From NCBI GenBank assembly GCA_946061355.1, contig CAMGRE010000117.1, positions 1-7,691 of the forward strand: 7,691 nt of DNA, given 5' to 3'. The notes under the pieces were generated by a model that was not told where the DNA came from, searched no databases, and worked only from the letters and a program-made list of their open reading frames with translations. The stretch is from an uncultured bacterium (lineage in GTDB: Bacteria; Bacillota; Clostridia; Lachnospirales; Lachnospiraceae). Made by a program: the position numbers and the translations under genes. Below are positions 1-5,145 of this stretch, piece after piece; position 1 is the first letter of the stretch; the number at the start of each line of letters is the position of its first letter.

Positions 1-20
1 TTCTCGTTTGATTTAATTAG

Positions 21-29
21 AGTATAACA
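21..29 (-). promoter_or_regulatory. Possible leftward extended -10 element
   Basis: Read on the minus strand this is TGT followed by TATACT, which matches an extended -10 (TGn plus 5 of 6 consensus bases). No good -35 lies at the right distance. The tandem 11-bp repeats at 35-56 sit where a -35 would be, as at promoters where an activator replaces the -35. It could serve a gene just left of the window, which cannot be seen. A match this short in AT-rich DNA may be chance. Confidence 0.25.
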
Positions 30-34
30 GGAAT

Positions 35-56
35 ATATGAACAAAATATGAACAAA
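35..56. repeat. Two adjacent perfect 11-bp direct repeats
   Basis: ATATGAACAAA occurs at 35-45 and again, with no gap, at 46-56. The TGAACA cores start at 38 and 49, so they are 11 bp (about one helical turn) apart with 5-bp spacers. Direct hexamers at this spacing are the usual binding geometry of OmpR/PhoB-type response regulators; the Bacillus PhoP box is TTAACA-like with about 5-bp spacers. A degenerate third unit (TAACTA, 60-65) is in phase. The repeat itself is certain; a role as an operator is inferred. Confidence 0.6.
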
Positions 57-84
57 TTGTAACTATATAGTAAAATATTATAAA
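57..84 (+). promoter_or_regulatory. Weak distal promoter candidate
   Basis: TTGTAA (57-62) is followed after 16 bp by TATAAA (79-84), immediately downstream of the tandem 11-bp repeats. Other -10-like hexamers (TATAGT at 66-71) lie in the same AT-rich stretch, so the exact element is uncertain. If real, it would be a second, activator-dependent promoter for the 241-1381 unit. Confidence 0.25.
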
Positions 85-137
85 ACATGAAAAGCGGAAA
101 AGAATAATGTGTACAAAATGCACAAATTCAACGATGG

Positions 138-166
138 TTGTCAACGGGAAATAAAAATGATAAAAT
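138..166 (+). promoter_or_regulatory. Sigma-A type promoter for the coiled-coil and flavin reductase unit
   Basis: TTGTCA (138-143), a 17-bp spacer and TAAAAT (161-166), with TGA directly before the -10 giving an extended -10. Both hexamers match consensus at 5 of 6 positions. A start near 173 would give a leader of roughly 68 bases to the ATG at 241. This is the best promoter upstream of the first gene. Confidence 0.65.
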
Positions 167-240
167 GAAATCCATAAAGTTGCTAAGACACATTTTCAGG
201 ATGGGGAAAGTGGTTGATGAGTATGTTCGGAGGAAGGATC

Positions 241-807
241 ATGGACAATTTTATGGACAAGCTGGCACAGAGATTCAATGCCCAGGAGATGATCAAGGCA
301 AACAGTCAGGCTGAGGCAAAGGAACTGGAACGTCTGCGGCAGCAGACCGAAATGTATGACGGGTATCTGAAAGAAATGCGCAGCCTGAATCTGAAGAATG
401 TGGAGATCGCACAGCAGATCACACAGATGGCAGATCAGATTCAGAAATTGACGGATCAGGCTGTGGAAAAGATTGCCGGTATGCAGGAGGCTGCGGGGAA
501 AGAGCAGGTCCAGGCAATGATCGAGAAGCTTGGGCAACTGCAGGACGACATTGCAGCGGTACAGCAGAAGGCAGAGGAGTCGGAGAAGCAGCTTGAGGAT
601 TTCATGCATAAGGAAAGTGTGAAGGTATACCGCAATGTGCAGGCGGCGGTATCGGAAGAATTGTCCGGCAAGGTGAGCGAACTTTCGGACAAGCTGGATC
701 AGAAAGGAAAGCTTCCGACAAGTATCTATGTGCTGGAGATTCTTGGGATTCTGTTGATTCTCGGCAATCTCGGTGTGTTGATCGTTCACATTCTTGGTAT
801 CTTGTAG
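241..807 (+). CDS. Tail-anchored coiled-coil membrane protein of unknown function
   Basis: I do not recognise a named family. The 188-residue product is nearly all charged, Gln- and Glu-rich helix from about residue 5 to 157, with heptad-like spacing that suggests a long coiled coil. It ends in one strongly hydrophobic segment (about 161-188, Leu/Ile/Gly/Val) that runs to the C-terminus. There is no signal peptide, so the likely topology is a cytoplasmic coiled coil held to the membrane by its tail. I chose the ATG at 241 because GGAGG (229-233) lies 7 bases upstream; TTG 214 or ATG 217 in the same frame would add up to 9 residues but have a poorer SD. It is followed after 10 bases by the flavin reductase-fold gene, so the two are probably co-transcribed from the promoter at 138-166. 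A scaffold or partner-binding role is possible, but nothing shows it. Confidence 0.8.
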   Translation: MDNFMDKLAQRFNAQEMIKANSQAEAKELERLRQQTEMYDGYLKEMRSLNLKNVEIAQQITQMADQIQKLTDQAVEKIAGMQEAAGKEQVQAMIEKLGQLQDDIAAVQQKAEESEKQLEDFMHKESVKVYRNVQAAVSEELSGKVSELSDKLDQKGKLPTSIYVLEILGILLILGNLGVLIVHILGIL

Positions 808-817
808 GAGAGTAAAA

Positions 818-1381
818 ATGAGCAAACAGATTTGGAAGCCGGGAAATATGCTTTATCCCCTGCCTGTTGTGTTGGTGAGTGTGGCAGGCAAAAACGGGGA
901 AAAGAATGTGTTTACGGTGGCGTGGACCGGAACGGTATGCAGCGATCCTCCTATGGTGTCGATCTCTGTTCGTCCGCAGCGTTATTCCTATCAGATGATC
1001 CGGGATACGGGAGAATTTGTGCTGAACCTGACGACGGAGAAACTGGCGTATGCCACGGATTTCTGCGGCGTGCGCAGCGGTAGGGATTTGGATAAATTCA
1101 AGGAGATGCATCTCACGGCGATGCCTTCCGAGCAGGTGGGAGCGCCGTATATCGAGGAGAGCCCGGTCAACATTGAGTGCCGTGTGACAGAGTGCAGGGA
1201 GCTGGGCGTACATCATATGTTCCTGGCGGAGGTGCTCTGTGTCCATGCGGAGGAAGCCTATCTGGATCAAAACGGAAAATTCGATCTGTCGAAGGCAGAT
1301 CCGATCGTTTATTCTCACGGTACTTATTATACGTTGGGCAAGCCCATCGGCACTTTTGGGTACAGCGTGCGCAAGAAGTAA
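818..1381 (+). CDS. Flavin reductase family protein (FMN-binding split barrel)
   Basis: The 187-residue protein resembles the flavin reductase-like / flavoredoxin family. Members bind FMN in a split beta-barrel and move electrons from NAD(P)H or a partner protein; the substrate here cannot be told. Family-like features are the N-terminal PLPVVLVSV strand (14-22), the Thr/Ala/Trp and SDPP stretch (33-45), the following SISVRP strand (48-53) that usually contacts the flavin, RDTGEFVLNL (62-71), and the C-terminal Gly-Thr-Phe-Gly-Tyr segment near 178-182. The length is normal for short single-domain members. The start is ATG 818 because AGGAG (806-810) lies 7 bases before it; an upstream in-frame GTG at 794 would overlap the previous gene and lacks this support. 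It is soluble and cytoplasmic. Pairing with a membrane-anchored coiled-coil protein is suggestive but unexplained. Confidence 0.88.
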   Translation: MSKQIWKPGNMLYPLPVVLVSVAGKNGEKNVFTVAWTGTVCSDPPMVSISVRPQRYSYQMIRDTGEFVLNLTTEKLAYATDFCGVRSGRDLDKFKEMHLTAMPSEQVGAPYIEESPVNIECRVTECRELGVHHMFLAEVLCVHAEEAYLDQNGKFDLSKADPIVYSHGTYYTLGKPIGTFGYSVRKK

Positions 1382-1397
1382 GCGGAAGACGCTTGCT
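1377..1397 (+). other. Hairpin across the flavin reductase stop codon
   Basis: AGTAAGCG (1377-1384) pairs with CGCTTGCT (1390-1397), 8 bp including one G-T wobble, around a 5-base loop GAAGA. The TAA stop (1379-1381) lies in the left arm. No T-run follows, so it is not an intrinsic terminator by itself; it may protect the 3' end or be incidental. Confidence 0.4.
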
Positions 1398-1456
1398 GAT
1401 CAAGGGAAACAGGCAGCAGACCTCTGTCCGGAAGACAGAAAATTTTTCGGATGGGC

Positions 1457-1485
1457 TTGACGGATTTCTCAAAAAACAGTATCAT
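1457..1485 (+). promoter_or_regulatory. Promoter candidate upstream of the XRE-cupin gene
   Basis: TTGACG (1457-1462), an exact 17-bp spacer, and TATCAT (1480-1485); both hexamers match consensus at 5 of 6 positions. A start near 1492 would give a leader of about 85 bases to the TTG at 1577. The terminator hairpin at 1525-1552 would lie inside that leader, so the promoter makes either a short terminated RNA or an attenuated mRNA. Confidence 0.5.
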
Positions 1486-1490
1486 ATTAA

Positions 1491-1559
1491 AAAATTGAAA
1501 ATCATAATTTAGCCACAAAAATGTAGCATCAGACTTCGGTCTGGTGCTTTTTCAATTTT
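1491..1559 (+). repeat. AT-rich 11-bp inverted repeat flanking the terminator
   Basis: AAAATTGAAAA (1491-1501) is the exact reverse complement of TTTTCAATTTT (1549-1559). The right arm contains the terminator's T-tract and ends 3 bases before the XRE-cupin SD (1563-1567). In RNA this would form an outer stem around the UUCG hairpin and occupy the U-tract; in DNA it could be a pair of operator half-sites. The arms are A/T-rich, so chance is a real alternative. Confidence 0.4.
1525..1552 (+). terminator. Strong UUCG-loop intrinsic terminator
   Basis: AGCATCAGAC (1525-1534) pairs with GTCTGGTGCT (1539-1548), 10 bp with one wobble, closing a C(TTCG)G tetraloop, the extra-stable type, followed by TTTTT to 1552. 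It should end the 241-1381 transcript. It is unusual in sitting only 10 bases before the SD of the next gene on the same strand, leaving no room for a promoter between them. Confidence 0.85.
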
Positions 1560-1576
1560 GAAGGGAGTATGACAGA

Positions 1577-2143
1577 TTGAGCCAGTTTGAGAAAAATATT
1601 GCATTAAATTTGAAACGGATACGCAAGTCGCATCACTTGAGCCTTGACATGATGGCAGAGAAAACAGGCGTGAGTAAAAGTATGCTGGGACAGATTGAGA
1701 GAGGAGAATCCAATCCGACGGTATCCACGATCGGCAAAATTGTGGAGGGGCTTCGGATTCCGTTTGAGGCGCTTCTTTATATGAAAGGGGACAATGTTCT
1801 GGTGATGCAGGATGACGAATTCCCTGTATGCAGAGAGCGAGAACAGGAATATCAGTTTAAGCAGATGATCCCTTTTGAGCAGACAGGCAAGTTTGAACTG
1901 CTGGCGGTGAGGTTGGAAGCGGAGACGGAATGTCAGAATCCGCCCCACCGTGAGGGAACAGTGGAGTATGTTACCGTGACACAGGGGAAGCTTCTGCTGA
2001 ATGTCGGCGGAGAGGATTATGTTGTGGAAGAGCATCAGGCGGTCAGGTTTCACACAGCACAGAACTATTTTTATAAAAATCATGAAAAGACACCGCTTCT
2101 TTTGCAAGTGGTGATCTCACATGAGCAGATCAGTGCGTATTGA
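1577..2143 (+). CDS. XRE-family transcriptional regulator with C-terminal cupin domain
   Basis: This 188-residue protein is a two-domain transcription factor. Residues about 8-65 form a lambda-repressor-like helix-turn-helix; the recognition region is GVSKSMLGQIERGESNPTVS (31-50). Residues about 105-183 form a small-molecule-sensing cupin barrel. In the first cupin motif His124, Glu130 and Gly137 are kept in the usual E-x6-G spacing. In the second motif the normal Pro and His are replaced by Asn163 and Tyr164, while the closing Asn168 remains, so classical metal binding is doubtful. The start is TTG 1577, supported by GGGAG (1563-1567) 9 bases upstream and the conserved MSQFEKNIALNLKRIR start; the closer ATG at 1569 opens a frame that stops after three codons. 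The gene overlaps the convergent polymerase gene by 14 bases. The target genes and ligand are unknown. Expression probably depends on passing the terminator at 1525-1552. Confidence 0.9.
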   Translation: MSQFEKNIALNLKRIRKSHHLSLDMMAEKTGVSKSMLGQIERGESNPTVSTIGKIVEGLRIPFEALLYMKGDNVLVMQDDEFPVCREREQEYQFKQMIPFEQTGKFELLAVRLEAETECQNPPHREGTVEYVTVTQGKLLLNVGGEDYVVEEHQAVRFHTAQNYFYKNHEKTPLLLQVVISHEQISAY

Positions 2144-2157
2144 GATCATCACCTTTT
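2110..2157 (+). terminator. Bulged hairpin over the XRE-cupin stop, weak terminator
   Basis: GGTGATCTCA (2110-2119) pairs with TGAGATCATCACC (2141-2153), 10 bp with a 3-base bulge on the right arm. The 21-base loop has a small internal GCA/TGC stem. TTTT (2154-2157) follows on the plus strand. The stop codon TGA (2141-2143) is the start of the right arm. It lies within the last codons of the convergent polymerase gene. In the minus direction no T-run follows, so it should act mainly for the XRE-cupin mRNA, and only weakly. Confidence 0.45.
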
Positions 2158-3347
2158 CCGAGCAGGCTCCCCCGGACGACGGCATCGCTTCCGAAGCGTT
2201 TCCGTATGCTGTCGATTGCATTGTCCAATCGTGTCTGCCGCTCGGTTGGGGAAGCGCTTTGCAGATCAAAAATGCTCAGCTGCACGGGATCGCATGATTC
2301 GGAGAGCTTTGAAGTGCGTATGCCGAGCAGGCGGATCGGATTGTGATTCCAGCATTCCTCAAAAAGTCGGCACGCGGTCTGATAAATCGTCGTATCGGAG
2401 TCCGTGGATGTCTGCAGAGTGGTCTGATGCGAGATCGTCTGAAAATCCGAGTATTTTATCTCTACGCTGATCATCAGAGCGCGGACATTTTCTGCCCGAA
2501 GTCTTTTCCCTACGGATTCCGAAAGATTTAAGAGAACTTCCTTTGCCTGTTCGAAAGTAGCTACATCCTTCGGCATGGTGACGGAGTTCCCGATTCCTTT
2601 ACATTTGGACGGCTCGGAGAATACGGAAGAATCGTCGATACCGTTGGCGTATTCCCACAACAGCTTCCCGTGGCTTTTTAAGTGCATTTCAATGATGGCG
2701 GGATCTGCTTTTGCCAGGTCGCCGATGGTCAGGATCTCAAGCTTTCGCAGCGTTTCCGCACTGGAATGTCCGCACATGAACAGAGCGGATATGGGGAGCG
2801 GCCACAGCTTTTCTTTTATTTCAGATACAAACAATGTGTGTGTCATATCAGGTTTCTTGAAATCGGAAGCCATTTTGGCAAGTACTTTTCTGTCAGAAAT
2901 CCCAACATTTACGGTAAAACCAAATTTGCTGCGGACAGTTTCGCGGATCATACGTGCACATTCCGTGGGAGAAGGGTAGCTCAGGGCAATCGGCGTATAA
3001 TCCATATAGCATTCATCAATGCTGACCTGTTCGATATCAGGGCAAATTCCGGACAGATATTCCATCAGTGCATGGGAGTATCTGCGGTACAGCTTATGAT
3101 CCGGCGGCGCCATGGTCAGACGGGGACATTTACGGAATGCATTTACAATGGGTTCTCCCGTCCGGATACCGTACTTTTTGGCCGGAATAGATTTGGCAAG
3201 GACGACACCGTGGCGTTTCTCCATATCGCCGCCGATAATAGAGGGAATCTCCCTCAGATCCACAGAGTCTCCCTGTGATAGTCTTTCAAGGGCGCTCCAA
3301 CTCAAAAAAGCGGAATTGACATCAATGTGAAAAAAGACAGAATCCAT
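2130..3347 (-). CDS. dinB: Y-family DNA polymerase, DinB / Pol IV type
   Basis: A 405-residue translesion polymerase that copies across damaged template bases without proofreading. The first metal-binding motif is HIDVNSAF (7-14), with Asp9 as metal ligand and Phe14 in the steric-gate position that excludes ribonucleotides. The second is SIDECYMD (109-116), with Asp111 and Glu112. The palm motif NVGISDRKVLAKMASDFKKP (147-166) follows, then a helix-hairpin-helix-like thumb (about 180-235), the little-finger domain (about 245-350) and QLSIF (356-360), a good sliding-clamp-binding peptide. The length is normal for the clostridial form, which carries a C-terminal extension after the clamp motif. 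The minus-strand ATG at 3345-3347 has AGGAGGTG just upstream. No canonical SOS box (GAAC-N4-GTTC) was seen in front of it, so LexA control is not evident. It converges with and overlaps the XRE-cupin gene, and is divergent from the M23 gene. Confidence 0.93.
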   Translation of the reverse strand: MDSVFFHIDVNSAFLSWSALERLSQGDSVDLREIPSIIGGDMEKRHGVVLAKSIPAKKYGIRTGEPIVNAFRKCPRLTMAPPDHKLYRRYSHALMEYLSGICPDIEQVSIDECYMDYTPIALSYPSPTECARMIRETVRSKFGFTVNVGISDRKVLAKMASDFKKPDMTHTLFVSEIKEKLWPLPISALFMCGHSSAETLRKLEILTIGDLAKADPAIIEMHLKSHGKLLWEYANGIDDSSVFSEPSKCKGIGNSVTMPKDVATFEQAKEVLLNLSESVGKRLRAENVRALMISVEIKYSDFQTISHQTTLQTSTDSDTTIYQTACRLFEECWNHNPIRLLGIRTSKLSESCDPVQLSIFDLQSASPTERQTRLDNAIDSIRKRFGSDAVVRGSLLGKGDDLNTH

Positions 3348-3365
3348 AACGCACCTCCTGTCATT

Positions 3366-3394
3366 AGTTTACAGAGAGGGAAATTCCTTTACAA
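3366..3394 (-). promoter_or_regulatory. Possible promoter for the dinB gene
   Basis: On the minus strand TTGTAA (3394-3389) is followed after 17 bp by TAAACT (3371-3366), each 4 of 6 matches to consensus. The start would fall near 3359, almost on the SD, giving a leader of only about 12 bases. That makes the call uncertain. Confidence 0.3.
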
Positions 3395-3416
3395 GTAAAA
3401 AGTGAACTGATAGAAT
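3388..3416 (+). promoter_or_regulatory. Extended -10 promoter for the M23 peptidase gene
   Basis: TTTACA (3388-3393), a 17-bp spacer and TAGAAT (3411-3416), with TGA directly before the -10 (extended -10). A start near 3423 gives a leader of about 44 bases. The -35 lies in a small inverted repeat, TTTAC-AA-GTAAA (3388-3399), and overlaps the -35 of the leftward candidate for dinB, so RNA polymerase could not occupy both at once. Confidence 0.65.
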
Positions 3417-3466
3417 AGAACTGTTACAAAAATATTACAGAATGAAGAGTAGAAAGTTTACCGGAT

Positions 3467-5035
3467 ATGTTTAAAAATAAAAAGATCAGATGGTCGGTGA
3501 TAAAGGGATTGTGTCTGGCAATCATTGTCAGCGCATTCTTTTTCCCAAGCTATGTGAAATATGATGATCAGGGAAATACTATATTTTACGTATGGGTGAA
3601 TGGCGTGAAAGCGGGCTCCTGCGTCAGTGAGAATGTGGAGAATCTCGTCCGTGAGGCGAGGCTGCGGATCGCTGGCGAGAGCGACAGCCTTGTGATGATT
3701 GACGTGGACGTCGAAGTGCGGCGTGAGGAGCTTGTCTGGGGCAAGGTTGACAGCGAGGAGATGCTTGTGGAGCAGATCGTGCAGATCATGAAAGCGAATC
3801 AGAAGGAGACGCTCCAACGTTCCTATACGATCAAAATTAACGAGTATACGGTGAATCTCGGCACTTCGGAGGAAGTGTTAAACCTTCTGAATGCGGTACT
3901 TGACAAATATGACAGCGGAAATCTTTACAGCGCGACGCTCGTGATGGATCCGGAAAGGGAATTGAATGTGCTTACGACTCAGGTTGTGAGAAATGAGGAG
4001 GAGAGGGCAAAAGCGCAAAAAGAGGATGATTTCTACCGGGTTGCCGGAATGGAACTCTATCTGCAGAATGCTCTGGAAAGGCTGGAGTCAAGTGAGGAGA
4101 AGGACTTTGGGGATTATGAACTGGGACTGATTGATCTGTCCTATGGAGATACGGTGGAAGTGGTTGAGGCCTATCTTCCGCAGAGCGCTCTGACTTCCGT
4201 TGATCAGGCGATCGAAGAGATTACAAAGGATCAGGAAAAGAATAAGATATACGAGGTGGTATCGGGAGATACACTGTCACAGATCGCCGAGGACAACGGA
4301 CTTACCATGGAGAAGCTGGTGGCAATGAATCCAACACTCGAGAACGAATCTTCCATGATCAGAGTTGGGGATGAACTGATCATCACCTCTCCGGAGCCGG
4401 AACTTTCCGTGATCCGTCAGGAGGAGATGTATTACGAGGAAGATTATGATGCGGATATCATCTACATTGATAATGATGAGTGGTATACGACGGATCGTGT
4501 TACCAGGCAGGAGCCTTCAGCGGGGCACCGCAAGGTAGTTGCGGTGGTGACGTTCAGGAATGATGCGGAGACATCAAGGGAGATTGAGAAGGAAGAGATC
4601 ACGATCGAAGCGGTTCCCAAAATCGTGGAACGCGGTACCAAGATACCGCCGACATATCTGAAACCAATCTCCGGGGGACGGCTTTCCTCGGGATTTGGCA
4701 GGAGGAAAGCGCCTACCAAGGGAGCTTCCACCTATCATAAAGGCGTTGACTGGGCGACACCGGTGGGCACGGCAGTCATGGCCTCCTGCGGCGGTACGGT
4801 AGCCAAGGCAGGATGGGGCAGCGGTTACGGTTATGTTGTATACATCAATCATCCTGACGGAAGACAGACCAGATACGGGCATCTGAGCAAAGTGCTCGTG
4901 AAACCGGGTCAAACGGTGTCTCAGGGACAGAAGATCGCACTCAGCGGCAATACGGGAAGAAGTACGGGACCGCACCTGCATTTTGAGATCCTCGTCGGCG
5001 GTTCTCAGGTTGATCCGCTCAAGTATATGAACTGA
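3467..5035 (+). CDS. Secreted or membrane-anchored LysM-G5-M23 peptidoglycan endopeptidase
   Basis: A 522-residue cell-wall hydrolase that should cut peptide cross-links in peptidoglycan outside the membrane. Residues about 10-30 form one hydrophobic segment after a Lys/Arg-rich start, a signal peptide or anchor; no lipobox is clear. Residues 37-65 and 119-147 look like two copies of a small module (Val-Asn-Gly type strand, then a helix) seen in clostridial wall proteins. LysM (about 262-306, starting YEVVSGDTLSQIA) binds glycan; a G5-like domain spans about 320-390; the M23 (LytM) domain spans about 406-517. Zinc ligands are His424, Asp428 (H-x3-D) and His505, with catalytic His472 and His503 (HLH), so it looks active. 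The ATG has only a weak SD (GAAGAG about 17 bases away), but no other start is available before an in-frame stop. It has its own promoter and is followed 110 bases later by murA. Confidence 0.93.
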   Translation: MFKNKKIRWSVIKGLCLAIIVSAFFFPSYVKYDDQGNTIFYVWVNGVKAGSCVSENVENLVREARLRIAGESDSLVMIDVDVEVRREELVWGKVDSEEMLVEQIVQIMKANQKETLQRSYTIKINEYTVNLGTSEEVLNLLNAVLDKYDSGNLYSATLVMDPERELNVLTTQVVRNEEERAKAQKEDDFYRVAGMELYLQNALERLESSEEKDFGDYELGLIDLSYGDTVEVVEAYLPQSALTSVDQAIEEITKDQEKNKIYEVVSGDTLSQIAEDNGLTMEKLVAMNPTLENESSMIRVGDELIITSPEPELSVIRQEEMYYEEDYDADIIYIDNDEWYTTDRVTRQEPSAGHRKVVAVVTFRNDAETSREIEKEEITIEAVPKIVERGTKIPPTYLKPISGGRLSSGFGRRKAPTKGASTYHKGVDWATPVGTAVMASCGGTVAKAGWGSGYGYVVYINHPDGRQTRYGHLSKVLVKPGQTVSQGQKIALSGNTGRSTGPHLHFEILVGGSQVDPLKYMN

Positions 5036-5042
5036 TCCGCTC
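5011..5042 (+). repeat. 10-bp direct repeat at the end of the M23 gene
   Basis: TGATCCGCTC occurs at 5011-5020 and 5033-5042, a 22-bp period. The first copy encodes part of the terminal Val-Asp-Pro-Leu; the second starts with the TGA stop codon. It could be a remnant of a short duplication or coincidence. No intrinsic terminator was found here: GGCG/CGCC (5044-5058) makes only a 4-bp stem with no T-run. Confidence 0.4.
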
Positions 5043-5063
5043 CGGCGCGTGTGACGCCCTGCC

Positions 5064-5091
5064 TTTACAAAAGGAAATTTTGTGCTATAAT
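5064..5091 (+). promoter_or_regulatory. Strong extended -10 promoter for murA
   Basis: TTTACA (5064-5069), a 16-bp spacer and a perfect TATAAT (5086-5091) preceded by TGC (extended -10). A start near 5098 gives a leader of about 48 bases. With no terminator after the M23 gene, murA may also receive read-through, but this promoter lets it be expressed independently. Confidence 0.8.
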
Positions 5092-5145
5092 GTACAGGTA
5101 TGTTGCGGGGGATCAGAAGATATCCATTCCAAAATGAGGTAGATT

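Noticed and set aside
196..825. Long antisense open frame opposite the coiled-coil gene
   Set aside because: It is Leu/His-rich as expected from the complement of a Gln/Glu-rich helix, has no good SD, and mirrors a well-supported gene.
602..1318. Antisense frame of 238 codons across the first two genes
   Set aside because: It spans the junction of two supported genes, with Arg/His-rich composition and no recognisable domain; a shadow frame.
1423..1448. Second terminator after the flavin reductase gene (TCTGTC/GACAGA stem with AAATTTTT)
   Set aside because: The stem is only 6 bp and the T-run starts several bases after it; much weaker than the hairpin at 1525-1552.
1569..1580. Three-codon upstream frame ATG ACA GAT TGA overlapping the TTG start of the XRE-cupin gene
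   Set aside because: The ATG is only 1 base from the SD core, too close for efficient initiation, so a translated leader is unlikely.
3360..3440. LexA/SOS box for dinB
   Set aside because: Several GAAC words occur, but none forms the GAAC-N4-GTTC palindrome.
5044..5058. Terminator between the M23 gene and murA
   Set aside because: Only a 4-bp GGCG/CGCC stem with a 7-base loop and no T-run.
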